From assembly GCF_900090245.1 (NCBI RefSeq), contig NZ_FMDN01000010.1, positions 1 to 64,000 of the forward strand: 64,000 nucleotides of DNA, written 5' to 3'. Below are positions 36,358-44,494 of this stretch, in pieces. The notes under the pieces were generated by a model that ran no database searches, was not told where the DNA came from, and worked only from the letters and a program-made list of their open reading frames with translations. Made by a program: the position numbers and the translations under genes. Each line of letters opens with the position of its first letter. The first letter of the stretch is position 1. The stretch comes from Micromonospora halophytica. GTDB taxonomy: Bacteria > Actinomycetota > Actinomycetes > Mycobacteriales > Micromonosporaceae.

Positions 36358-36968
36358 GGAAGCCCCCAGTCCCCAACGGAACCAGGGCGTCCAGGTTGCT
36401 GCTGATCGCCGGATTGCTGCTCTTCCCATTCCTCGGCCAGCTCGTCCCAGTAGTCGGCGGAGAGCCCGCGCCGCCCGTGGGTCAGCCAGCCGGCGGTGTT
36501 CCGTTCCAGGTGCAACCCCAGTTCGGCGAAGGGGTCGATCCACCGGCCGGGTTCCGCGCCCAGCCGGGCCAGCGCCGCGTTGATCGGCCAGTCCGGGCGC
36601 GGAGACTCGAAGCTGTCGTCGTAGCGGGGGCCGAAGGTGACCCGCCCGTGCAGCCAGACCGCGGCCGCCTGCCGTCCCAGCCCGCCGGCGAACTCCGCCT
36701 CCAGGTACGCCACCGGCCCCTGCCGCGACCAGCGGGCCAGCAGCCTCTCCAACGCGGGCGAGAGGACCAGCTCGAACGGCTGCGCGGCGGACGGCTCGCC
36801 CGGGGTGAAGTCGGGCAGCCCACCGGTCAGCTCCTGCACCAGCTGCGGAGTGACCGGCAGCAGCGCGAAGTCCTGGCGGAGCGCGGCGAGGACCGCGTGG
36901 TCCAGGTCGACGGTCTGCTCGCGCAGCAGCTCGACGTCCGCGACGACGGCGCTGAGCTGGTAACTCAT
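36354..36968 (-). CDS. Cytoplasmic hypothetical protein, coupled operon member
   Basis: A 204-residue protein starting MSYQLSAVVADVELLREQ with no signal or membrane segment. It is rich in Leu and Glu, and its C-terminus is Gln/Gly/Pro-rich. The family is not recognised. The ATG at 36968 has GGAGGG upstream. It shares its 5' end with a 13-residue ORF (36965-37006), whose TGA overlaps this ATG as ATGA, and its stop overlaps the downstream gene's ATG. The repeated 32-bp element lies just upstream at 36983-37014. Confidence 0.68.
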   Translation of the reverse strand: MSYQLSAVVADVELLREQTVDLDHAVLAALRQDFALLPVTPQLVQELTGGLPDFTPGEPSAAQPFELVLSPALERLLARWSRQGPVAYLEAEFAGGLGRQAAAVWLHGRVTFGPRYDDSFESPRPDWPINAALARLGAEPGRWIDPFAELGLHLERNTAGWLTHGRRGLSADYWDELAEEWEEQQSGDQQQPGRPGSVGDWGLP

Positions 36969-37006
36969 CGGATCCCTCCGCCGTCCACACCCTGTGGATG
37001 GAACAT
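36965..37006 (-). CDS. Possible leader peptide MFHPQGVDGGGIR
   Basis: A 13-codon frame from ATG 37006 to a TGA overlapping the start of the 204-residue gene. It is proposed because the same first eight residues begin a second ORF upstream of the metallophosphoesterase, where the DNA is almost identical. No ribosome site is visible, so it could be translated from a leaderless transcript or be an artefact of the repeat. Confidence 0.3.
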   Translation of the reverse strand: MFHPQGVDGGGIR

Positions 37007-37014
37007 GTGTACGA
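36983..37014 (+). repeat. 32-bp repeated element, copy A
   Basis: Positions 36983-37014 match 58489-58520 (opposite strand) at 31 of 32 bases. The element holds a TCCACA-CCC-TGTGGA dyad and, on the reverse strand, TCGTACACATGTTCCA, which resembles an actinobacterial SOS box. It lies directly upstream of the hypothetical operon at 36354-36968. Confidence 0.75.
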
Positions 37015-37132
37015 CGGGTTTTCCGCCGTCGATCAGGGCACGGTACCGGGACCGGGGCCGCAGGGGGGTGGTCAGGCGGGTAGGAACAGGGCAAGTGAGA
37101 CGACGACTGAGACGAGAGCGACCGTAGAGACG

Positions 37133-37170
37133 ACGGAAGGGCCGGTCCCTGACGGGGCCGGCCCTTCCGT
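37133..37170. terminator. tRNA-Ser(GGA) terminator hairpin
   Basis: ACGGAAGGGCCGG at 37133-37145 pairs perfectly with CCGGCCCTTCCGT at 37158-37170. The minus-strand tRNA ends 19 bases away. Confidence 0.75.
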
Positions 37171-37188
37171 TTGTCCTGCTCAAGCGAG

Positions 37189-37273
37189 CGGAGGATACGA
37201 GATTCGAACTCGTGAGGGTGTTAACCCAACACGCTTTCCAAGCGTGCGCCCTAGGCCTCTAGGCGAATCCTCC
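37189..37273 (-). tRNA. tRNA-Ser(GGA)
   Basis: An 85-base type II tRNA on the minus strand with acceptor stem GGAGGAT/ATCCTCC, a long variable arm and GTTCGAAT T-loop. The anticodon loop TTGGAAA gives anticodon GGA (plus-strand 37237-37239), reading UCC and UCU serine codons. It lies beside the SRP RNA gene, a common actinobacterial arrangement. Confidence 0.95.
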
Positions 37274-37352
37274 GCGAGCCAGAATACAGGTCTCCGCCCG
37301 GCCGGCCACCCCACCACCCCCTGAAGATCCACGCGACGTCGGGTAGGGTTGG

Positions 37353-37445
37353 CGGTACCTCCCGTGCGGCGGTATCTCGTGAACCTCCCCAGGGCCGGAA
37401 GGCAGCAAGGATAAGCGAGCTCTGCCGGGTGCACGGGAGGCCTTT
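37353..37445 (+). ncRNA. ffs: SRP RNA (4.5S-type, small)
   Basis: The conserved apical loop of bacterial SRP RNA is present as CCAGGGCCGGAAGGCAGCAA at 37390-37409. The outer arms CCTCCCGTGC (37358-37367) and GCACGGGAGG (37431-37440) pair to close the helix, and a T-run follows. It binds Ffh to target membrane proteins. Ends are estimated. The neighbourhood tRNA-Ser/ffs/dnaX is standard in actinobacteria. Confidence 0.9.
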
Positions 37446-37552
37446 TCGTCTCCGGGCGCCGGTACCGTACCTGCGGGTCAGGTCACGGGGTGGTGGGTGG
37501 TCACCCGCGCCCGACCGGCGCAGAATGGCTCGGTCGAGAGGAGGCGGTACGG

Positions 37553-40351
37553 GTGGCACTGGCCCTTTACCGCAAGTACCGGCCGCGCACCTTCGCCGAG
37601 GTCATCGGGCAGGAGCACGTCACCGAGCCGCTGTCGCAGGCGCTGCGCAGCGGGCGGCTCAACCACGCCTACCTCTTCTCCGGTCCCCGCGGCTGCGGCA
37701 AGACCTCCAGCGCCCGGATCCTGGCCCGCTCGCTCAACTGTGAGCAGGGCCCCACCCCGGAGCCGTGCGGGCAGTGCGGGTCCTGCCGGGAACTGGCCAC
37801 CGACGGCGGCTCGATCGACGTGCTGGAGATCGACGCGGCCAGCCATGGCGGCGTCGACGACGCCCGTGAGCTGCGCGAGAAGGCGATCTTCGCGCCGGCC
37901 CGGAGCCGTTTCAAGATCTACGTCATCGACGAGGCGCACATGGTCTCGTCGGCCGGCTTCAACGCCCTGCTCAAGCTGGTCGAGGAGCCGCCGGAGTACG
38001 TCAAGTTCATCTTCGCCACCACCGAGCCGGAGAAGGTCCTCGGCACGATCAAGTCGCGGACCCACCACTATCCGTTCCGGCTGATCCCGCCGAAGGTGCT
38101 GCGGCCGTACCTGGAGCAGCTCTGCGAGGCCGAGGGGGTCAAGGTCGAGCCGGCGGTGTTCCCGCTGGTGGTGCGCGCCGGCGGCGGCAGCGCCCGGGAC
38201 AGCCTCTCCGTGCTCGACCAGCTGATCGCCGGTGCCGGCCCGGAGGGTGTCAGCTACGCCCGGGCCGCCGCGCTGCTCGGCGTCACCGACTCGGCGTTGA
38301 TCGACGAGATGTGCGACGCGTTGGCCGCCGGGGACGGCGCGGCCGCGTACGCCACCGTCGACCGGGTGGCCGAGGCCGGCCACGACCCGCGCCGTTTCGC
38401 CTCCGACCTGCTGGAGCGGCTGCGTGACCTGATCGTGCTCCAGCAGGTGCCGGACGCCGCCGCCAAGGGCCTGATCGACGGCCCGGCGGACCAGATCGAG
38501 CGGATGGCCGCCCAGGCCCAGCGGCTCGGCCCCGGGACGCTGTCCCGCTGCGCCGACATCGTGCACAACGGCCTGGTCGACATGCGGGGCACCACCGCGC
38601 CCCGGCTGCTGTTGGAGCTGATCTGCGCCCGGATGATGCTGCCCGGCGCGGACGACTCGACCGGGGGCCTGCTCCAGCGCCTGGAGCGGATGGAACGCCG
38701 GCTCACCCTGGGTGGTGTCGAGCTGCCGTCGGCCGCCGCCGGCTCCGCGTCGGCCGCGCCCGCTTCCGGCGTACGCCAGGAGCCTCCCGCCCCGCCCGCG
38801 GCTGCCGCCGCGCCCGACCCGGAGACCGCCGGCACGCCGGCGGCTGCCGCCGCCCCGTCCGGGGTGGCCGCCGCTCGCGCCGCGGCCGCCGGTGCCCGTC
38901 CCGTGCAGTCGCCGGCCGACCCCTCCCCGGTCTCCGCCGGCCCGTCGCCCGCACCTCGTCCCGTGCCGCCGTCGGCGGTGATGCCCGACCCGGCCACCCC
39001 CGCGCCGCCCCGCCCGGGTTCCGCCCCGCCGGGCGCGCTGGACGCCGTCGCGGTACGCCGGGTCTGGCCGGACGTGGTCGGCAAGGTCAACCGGACCAAC
39101 AAGCGGATCGCCGCGCTCATGCGGGACGCCGTCGTCCGGGATCTGGACGGTGACGCGCTGGTGCTGACCGTGAAGTCGTCGGTGCTGGCGAAGATGATGT
39201 CCGACAACGCGCAGGTGCTCACCGACGCGCTCTACGAGGAACTGGGCGGGCGCTGGCAGATCCGCTGCGAGGTGGCCGGCGAGCGCGGTGGCGTCTCCCT
39301 CGGTGGTCCGGCCCGCTCCGCCGCCCCGGCCCGACCGGCGTCCCCGCCGCCCGCGGCCCCGGCCGGGGCCGGCCCGGCTGCCGACGGCTCGGCGCGACCC
39401 GGCGGCGGTAGCTCGTCCGTCACCCCGGCCGGGTCCGGCCGGAGCGCTGCGGACGCCTCGACCGGCGGCGGTCGGCCCGGCACGTCCGGCAGTCCGATGA
39501 GTGGCGGCCGGCCCGGCACGCCCGACGGTCCGACGGGTGGCGGCCAGTTGGGCGCGGCCGGTGGCGATCCCGGCCCGACCGGCGCTGTCGGTGGCGGTCA
39601 GCCGGGCGTGACCGGCGGCCCGACCGGCTCCGGCGGCGCTGCGGGTGGCGGGCAGGGTGCGGGTGCTCCGGCGGCCGGTGGCACGCCGCATCACGCCGGC
39701 TCCGCCGGGCCGGCAGCCGGCCCGACCGCCTCCGGCGGTGGCTCCGGCCACTCGGGTGCCCACGGCACGGGCCCGAACGCCTCCTCGACGGCCCGCGCCG
39801 GTTCACCGGGCGGCGCGGACGAGGACCAGGGCTGGCCCGAGCCGGCCCGCCCCGGTGGCGGGGCGGACTGGCCCGAGGCGGCCCGTCCGGGGGGTGCCGC
39901 CCCGGCCGGCGCCACCGACGACTGGCCGCAGGCGGCCCGTCCGGGCGGTGCCACGGCCACCGCGACGGCCGCTCCCGCCGTACCGAAGCCGGCCGGACCG
40001 GCGACGACGCCGGCCGCGCCGGTGAGCAGCGCGATCGCTGCGGCCCGGGCGGCTGCGGCGGCGGCCGGCGGCGGCAAGGCCCAGCGGACCGCCCAGCCAG
40101 CGCGCCGGACCGCCGACCCGGACTGGGCCGGTGAGCCGCCGTACGACCCGGACTACGACGGGCCGCTGCGCGGCGGGGGTCGTCCCGAGCCGGCGGCGAC
40201 CCCGGCGTACGAGGGGTTCGACCCGGGCGACGAGCCGCTGGACGACGTGATCGACGAGCGGACCGCCCGGCAGTCCAGCGAGGAGCAGGCGGTGGCACTG
40301 CTCCGGGAGGCGTTCGGCGCCGAGAAGATCGACGAGGTCGACGCGCGCTGA
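37553..40351 (+). CDS. dnaX: DNA polymerase III subunits gamma/tau
   Basis: A 932-residue clamp-loader ATPase. The N-terminal AAA+ module has Walker A GPRGCGKTSSAR, a four-Cys zinc module around CGQCGSC, Walker B VIDEAHMVSS and the SRTHHYPF region carrying the arginine finger. A conserved gamma/tau domain follows to residue about 365. The rest is a very long Ala/Pro/Gly-rich tail with tandem repeats, flanking a central DNA-binding-like domain (about residues 500-595). GTG 37553 has AGGAGG eight bases upstream. ybaB and recR follow, the usual order. Confidence 0.95.
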   Translation: MALALYRKYRPRTFAEVIGQEHVTEPLSQALRSGRLNHAYLFSGPRGCGKTSSARILARSLNCEQGPTPEPCGQCGSCRELATDGGSIDVLEIDAASHGGVDDARELREKAIFAPARSRFKIYVIDEAHMVSSAGFNALLKLVEEPPEYVKFIFATTEPEKVLGTIKSRTHHYPFRLIPPKVLRPYLEQLCEAEGVKVEPAVFPLVVRAGGGSARDSLSVLDQLIAGAGPEGVSYARAAALLGVTDSALIDEMCDALAAGDGAAAYATVDRVAEAGHDPRRFASDLLERLRDLIVLQQVPDAAAKGLIDGPADQIERMAAQAQRLGPGTLSRCADIVHNGLVDMRGTTAPRLLLELICARMMLPGADDSTGGLLQRLERMERRLTLGGVELPSAAAGSASAAPASGVRQEPPAPPAAAAAPDPETAGTPAAAAAPSGVAAARAAAAGARPVQSPADPSPVSAGPSPAPRPVPPSAVMPDPATPAPPRPGSAPPGALDAVAVRRVWPDVVGKVNRTNKRIAALMRDAVVRDLDGDALVLTVKSSVLAKMMSDNAQVLTDALYEELGGRWQIRCEVAGERGGVSLGGPARSAAPARPASPPPAAPAGAGPAADGSARPGGGSSSVTPAGSGRSAADASTGGGRPGTSGSPMSGGRPGTPDGPTGGGQLGAAGGDPGPTGAVGGGQPGVTGGPTGSGGAAGGGQGAGAPAAGGTPHHAGSAGPAAGPTASGGGSGHSGAHGTGPNASSTARAGSPGGADEDQGWPEPARPGGGADWPEAARPGGAAPAGATDDWPQAARPGGATATATAAPAVPKPAGPATTPAAPVSSAIAAARAAAAAAGGGKAQRTAQPARRTADPDWAGEPPYDPDYDGPLRGGGRPEPAATPAYEGFDPGDEPLDDVIDERTARQSSEEQAVALLREAFGAEKIDEVDAR
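39834..39950 (+). repeat. Tandem WP(E/Q)xARPGG coding repeats in dnaX
   Basis: Three copies of a WP(E/Q)-x-ARPGG unit are encoded here: WPEPARPGG, WPEAARPGG and WPQAARPGG. An upstream Gly-rich segment (about 39420-39670) repeats GG-x-PG-type units with many G-C-rich codons. All are in frame in the low-complexity part of the tail. Confidence 0.75.
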
Positions 40352-40435
40352 GCGGGTGCCGGTCGACGAGGACGGGTGCCGTCGCCCGACTAGGCTGGGC
40401 GCGGCCGAGCAGACGAGTGCGAGAAGGAGCCATCC

Positions 40436-40768
40436 GTGCGCCCAGGTGGACAGCCGAACATGCAGCAGATGCTGAAGCAGGCGCAGAAGATGCAGCAGCA
40501 GATCGCCAAGGCCCAGGCCGAGCTGGCCGAGGCCGAGCTGACCGGCACCGCCGGCGGTGGCCTGGTCACCGCGACCGTCTCCGGCGCCGGTGAGATCAAG
40601 TCGATCAAGATCGACCCGAAGGCGGTCGACCCGGAGGACGTCGAGACCCTGGAGGATCTGGTCGTCGCTGCCCTGCACAACGCCGCCGAGGCGGCCCGGG
40701 AGCTGACCGAGAAGAAGATGGGCCCGGTCGCGGGCGGCATGGGTGGCCTCGGCCTGCCCGGGTTCTGA
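40436..40768 (+). CDS. YbaB/EbfC family nucleoid-associated protein
   Basis: A 110-residue protein. The helix-rich core [19 protein letters not shown] and the strand [19 protein letters not shown] match the YbaB family, which bind DNA as dimers and coat the nucleoid. GTG 40436 has AAGGAG eight bases upstream. It sits between dnaX and recR as in nearly all bacteria, and recR follows after eight bases. A methionine-containing C-terminus rich in Gly ends GGLGLPGF. Confidence 0.94.
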   Translation: MRPGGQPNMQQMLKQAQKMQQQIAKAQAELAEAELTGTAGGGLVTATVSGAGEIKSIKIDPKAVDPEDVETLEDLVVAALHNAAEAARELTEKKMGPVAGGMGGLGLPGF

Positions 40769-40776
40769 GCCGTCAG

Positions 40777-41370
40777 ATGTACGAGGGCGCCATCCAGGAC
40801 CTCATCGACGAGCTGGGACGGCTGCCGGGCGTGGGCCCGAAGAGCGCCCAGCGGATCGCCTTCCACGTCCTGTCCGCGGATCCGGCGGACGTCAACCGGC
40901 TGGCCGGCGCGCTGCGCAAGGTCAAGGACCTGGTCCGGTTCTGCACCACCTGCTACAACGTCGCCGAGTCCGAGCAGTGCCGGATCTGCCGCGACCCGCG
41001 CCGCACCGACGAGGTGCTCTGCGTGGTCGAGGAGCCCAAGGACGTGGTGGCGATCGAGCGGACCGGTGAGTTCCGCGGGCGCTACCACGTGCTCGGTGGG
41101 GCGATCAATCCGCTGGAGGGCATCGGGCCGGACAACCTTCGCATCCGCGAGCTGATGACCCGGCTCGGCAGCGGGACGGTCCGCGAGCTGATCCTGGCGA
41201 CCGACCCGAACACCGAGGGCGAGGCGACCGCCACCTACCTGGCCCTGATGGTCAAGCCGATGGGGATCGCGGTGACCCGGCTCGCCAGCGGCCTGCCGGT
41301 CGGCGGCGACCTGGAGTACGCCGACGAGATCACCCTCGGCCGCGCGTTCGAGGGGCGTCGCGCGATCTGA
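40777..41370 (+). CDS. recR: Recombination protein RecR
   Basis: A 197-residue recombination mediator. The N-terminal helix-hairpin-helix ([18 protein letters not shown]), a four-cysteine zinc finger between CTTC and CRIC (near residues 55-70), and the Toprim domain with [17 protein letters not shown] and [14 protein letters not shown] are all intact. It works with RecF/RecO to load RecA on gapped DNA. It starts eight bases after ybaB and is followed by a palindromic terminator. Confidence 0.97.
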   Translation: MYEGAIQDLIDELGRLPGVGPKSAQRIAFHVLSADPADVNRLAGALRKVKDLVRFCTTCYNVAESEQCRICRDPRRTDEVLCVVEEPKDVVAIERTGEFRGRYHVLGGAINPLEGIGPDNLRIRELMTRLGSGTVRELILATDPNTEGEATATYLALMVKPMGIAVTRLASGLPVGGDLEYADEITLGRAFEGRRAI

Positions 41371-41383
41371 GGTGACCGTCGTG

Positions 41384-41415
41384 CAGGGGTCGGCCGCGTA
41401 CGCGGCCGACCCCTG
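41384..41415. terminator. recR terminator, perfect 32-bp palindrome
   Basis: The sequence from 41384 to 41415 is fully self-complementary about a TA centre and lies 14 bases after the recR stop. Confidence 0.82.
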
Positions 41416-41750
41416 TCGGGCGTCTGCGGGGGCAGGGCCCGGGTCCGTCGAGAGCCCTGGTCCGTGCCGTCGTGCGCATCCCGGTTCGGGTCGACGCGGA
41501 CCGCAAATGATCTGACACCTGAGGCCCGGAGCGGTCAGGGCGACGTAACAGTTTGGCATCGCACTTTCGGATCGTTCGGCAAAGCCGGTGTTCTACCTTC
41601 GATTCTTCGGCTCAGTCGCGGCTGGGACACGATCCGATACCAACCCGCCATTCGCCGGTTTCCGCAGCGTCCACCCGGGGGCTATGGTCACCGCCATCGG
41701 TGACCCCTGTCACCACGTTGTCCGTACCCCCAAGGACGAGGTGAAGCACC
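41416..41750. other. Intergenic region before the oligopeptide transporter
   Basis: About 335 bases with lower GC than the flanking genes and no convincing coding frame. A TATGGT-like -10 at 41684-41689 is followed at once by an 8-bp dyad, GGTCACCG (41686-41693) and CGGTGACC (41698-41705). A promoter plus operator controlling the transporter is the best reading. Confidence 0.45.
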
Positions 41751-43412
41751 ATGCGTGCACCCAGGCCGAAGGCCGCGATCGCGGCCGTCGCGGTCGCGGC
41801 CCTCGCGGTAGCAGGCTGCGCCGAGAGCAACCGTGAAGACAGCGGCGGTAGCAAGAAGGACACCCTGGTCTTCGGCGTAGCCGGAGACCCGAAGGTGTTG
41901 GACCCGAGCTTCGCCAGCGACGGTGAGTCGCTGCGCGTGGCGCGTCAGGTCTTCGAGACTCTGGTCCGTCCGGAGGAGGGTGGCACCAAGGTCACCCCCG
42001 GCCTGGCCGAGTCCTGGACGCCGGACGCCGCCGGCACCACGTGGACCTTCAAGCTGAAGTCCGGCGTGAAGTTCCATGACGGCACCGAGTTCAACGCCGA
42101 GGCGGTCTGCAAGAACTTCGACCGCTGGTTCAACGCCAAGGGCCTCATGCAGAGCCCGGACGTGACCGCGTACTGGCAGGACGTCATGGGCGGCTTCGCC
42201 AAGAACGAGAGCGCGGACCTGCCGCCGAGCCTCTTCAAGTCCTGCACCGCCAAGGACGCCGCCACCGTCGACCTGGCCTTCACCCGGGTCTCCAGCAAGA
42301 TCCCGGCCGCGCTGATGCTGCCGTCGTTCTCCATCCACAGCCCGAAGGCGCTGGATCAGTACGACGCCAGCAACGTGGGCGGCACCGCCGAGGACATCAA
42401 GTACCCGTCCTACGCGATGGAGCACCCGACCGGCACCGGCCCGTTCAAGTTCAAGTCCTGGGACATCGCGAACAAGACGCTCACCATCGAGCGCAACGAC
42501 GACTACCACGGCAACAAGGCCAAGCTGAAGACCCTCGTCTTCAAGACCATCTCGGACGAGAACGCGCGCAAGCAGGCGCTGCGCTCCGGCGACATCCAGG
42601 GGTACGACCTGGTCGGCCCGGCCGACGTCGAGCCGCTGAAGAAGGACGGCTTCAACGTCCTGACCCGTCCGGCGTTCAACGTGCTCTACCTGGCGATCAA
42701 CCAGAAGGGCAACCCGAAGCTGGGTGACCTCAAGGTGCGGCAGGCCATCGCGTACGCGCTGAACCGTCAGGCGCTGGTCGACTCGAAGCTGCCCCCGGGC
42801 GCCAAGGTCGCGATGAACTTCATGCCGGACACCGTCGAGGGCTGGAACGGCGACGTCACCAAGTACGACTACAACCCGGAGAAGGCCAAGCAGCTGCTGG
42901 CCGAGGCGGGCGCGTCGAACCTGACGCTGAAGTTCCACTACCCGACCGAGGTCACCCGGCCGTACATGCCGAACCCGAAGGACATCTTCGAGCTGCTCTC
43001 GGCGGACCTCAAGGCGGTCGGGATCAACGTCGAGGCGATCCCGCTGAAGTGGAGCCCGGACTACCTCAACGCCACCACCTCCGGCAGCAAGCACGACCTG
43101 CACTTCCTCGGCTGGACCGGTGACTACGGCGACGCGTACAACTTCATCGGCACCTTCTTCGACCGGCCGAAGGACGAGTGGGGCTTCAACAACAAGGCCC
43201 TGTTCGACCAGTTCCGCGACGCCGACAGCACCGCCGACCAGGCGGCCCGGGTGGAGAAGTACAAGGCCCTCAACAAGGCGATCATGGACTTCCTGCCGGG
43301 TGTCCCGGTGTCGCACTCGCCGCCGGCCATCGTGTTCGGCAAGGACGTGACGGGCATCAAGGCCAGCCCGCTGACCGACGAGCGGTACGCCACCGCCGAG
43401 TTCAAGTCCTGA
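41751..43412 (+). CDS. Oligopeptide ABC transporter substrate-binding lipoprotein
   Basis: A 553-residue lipoprotein. Its signal peptide has lipobox VAGC near residue 23, followed by a Ser/Gly linker. SBP_bac_5 domain features include VFGVAGDPKVLDPSF near the start, KVTPGLAESWTPD, and VKVRQAIAYALNRQ near residue 330. It binds a peptide or related ligand outside the membrane and delivers it to the permease encoded next. The ATG has GAGG nine bases upstream. A 15-bp hairpin (43428-43461) separates it from the permease genes. Confidence 0.93.
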   Translation: MRAPRPKAAIAAVAVAALAVAGCAESNREDSGGSKKDTLVFGVAGDPKVLDPSFASDGESLRVARQVFETLVRPEEGGTKVTPGLAESWTPDAAGTTWTFKLKSGVKFHDGTEFNAEAVCKNFDRWFNAKGLMQSPDVTAYWQDVMGGFAKNESADLPPSLFKSCTAKDAATVDLAFTRVSSKIPAALMLPSFSIHSPKALDQYDASNVGGTAEDIKYPSYAMEHPTGTGPFKFKSWDIANKTLTIERNDDYHGNKAKLKTLVFKTISDENARKQALRSGDIQGYDLVGPADVEPLKKDGFNVLTRPAFNVLYLAINQKGNPKLGDLKVRQAIAYALNRQALVDSKLPPGAKVAMNFMPDTVEGWNGDVTKYDYNPEKAKQLLAEAGASNLTLKFHYPTEVTRPYMPNPKDIFELLSADLKAVGINVEAIPLKWSPDYLNATTSGSKHDLHFLGWTGDYGDAYNFIGTFFDRPKDEWGFNNKALFDQFRDADSTADQAARVEKYKALNKAIMDFLPGVPVSHSPPAIVFGKDVTGIKASPLTDERYATAEFKS

Positions 43413-43427
43413 CCTGAGGTAAGGAAC

Positions 43428-43461
43428 GCGGGCGGGCGCCGTCTACACGGCGCCCGCCCGC
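43428..43461 (+). promoter_or_regulatory. Intra-operon hairpin between binding protein and permease
   Basis: GCGGGCGGGCGCCGT at 43428-43442 pairs perfectly with its reverse complement at 43447-43461 around a four-base loop. No T tract follows, so it probably protects or partly terminates the transcript, making more binding protein than permease. Confidence 0.6.
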
Positions 43462-43489
43462 ACCCCTCCGCACCCCCTTCGAGGCCGCC

Positions 43490-44494
43490 GTGTTCCGGTT
43501 CATCGTCAGACGCCTGCTCCAGCTGATACCGACGCTGTTCGGGCTCTCTCTCCTGCTCTTCATCTGGCTCCGTCGACTGCCCGGCGGTCCGGAGACCGCC
43601 ATCCTCGGTGAGCGTGGCACCCCCGAGATGCGCGCCGCGATCCGTCGCAACATGGGCCTCGACGAGCCGATCATGGTGCAGTACGCCCGCTTCGTCCGGC
43701 GGCTGCTCCGCCTGGACCTCGGCACCTCGACCGCCACCAAGCGTCCGGTGGTCACCGAGTTCCTGGAGCGTTTCCCCGGCACCGTCGAGCTGACCGTCAT
43801 GGCACTGGTGCTCGCGATCGGCGTCGGCATCCCGCTGGGCTACCTCGCCGCCCGGCGTCGGGGCCGGCTGCTCGACCACCTCTCGGTCGGTGGCTCGCTG
43901 ATCGGCATCTGCATCCCGGTCTTCTTCCTGGCGTACGTCTTCAAGGCGATCTTCTCGGAGAACCTCGGCTGGTTCCCCTCCTCGGGCCGGCAGGACCCGA
44001 CGATCGACGCCACCCGGATCACCAACTTCTTCATCCTCGACGGCCTGCTGACCCGGGAGTGGGACGCGGCCGCCGACGCCATCTGGCACCTGGTGCTCCC
44101 CGGCCTGACGCTGGCCAGCATCCCGCTGGCGATCATCGTGCGGATCACCCGGGCGAGCGTGCTGGAGGTGCTCAACGAGGACTTCGTGCGCACGGCCGAG
44201 GCGAAGGGCCTGACCGAGTCGACGGTCCGCCGCCGGCACGTGCTGCGCAACGCCATGCTCCCGGTGGTCACCTCGATCGGCCTGCTCACCGGTGGCCTGC
44301 TCTCCGGCGCGGTGCTGACCGAGACCGTCTTCGGCTTCACCGGCATCGGGGCCTTCGTCGCGGAAGCGATCAGCCAGCGCGACTACCCGGTGCTGATGGG
44401 CTTCATCCTGATCATCGCGGTGGTGTACGTGCTGGTGAACCTCCTGGTCGACCTCTCCTACAGCCTGATCGACCCGAGGGTGAGGGTCCGATGA
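43490..44494 (+). CDS. Oligopeptide ABC transporter permease, DppB-like
   Basis: A 334-residue inner-membrane permease with six helices. The cytoplasmic loop (EAA motif) near LNEDFVRTAEAKGLTESTVRRR and the start RFIVRRLLQLIPTLFGLSLL are typical of DppB/OppB. It forms the channel with the next gene's product. GTG 43490 follows GAGG at a short distance. Its last codon overlaps the next start as ATGA (44491-44494). Confidence 0.94.
   Translation: MFRFIVRRLLQLIPTLFGLSLLLFIWLRRLPGGPETAILGERGTPEMRAAIRRNMGLDEPIMVQYARFVRRLLRLDLGTSTATKRPVVTEFLERFPGTVELTVMALVLAIGVGIPLGYLAARRRGRLLDHLSVGGSLIGICIPVFFLAYVFKAIFSENLGWFPSSGRQDPTIDATRITNFFILDGLLTREWDAAADAIWHLVLPGLTLASIPLAIIVRITRASVLEVLNEDFVRTAEAKGLTESTVRRRHVLRNAMLPVVTSIGLLTGGLLSGAVLTETVFGFTGIGAFVAEAISQRDYPVLMGFILIIAVVYVLVNLLVDLSYSLIDPRVRVR

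Noticed and set aside
36965..37324. Plus-strand and minus-strand longer frames across the tRNA-Ser(GGA) region
   Set aside because: They read through the tRNA and its terminator and have no ribosome site; they are products of the tRNA sequence.
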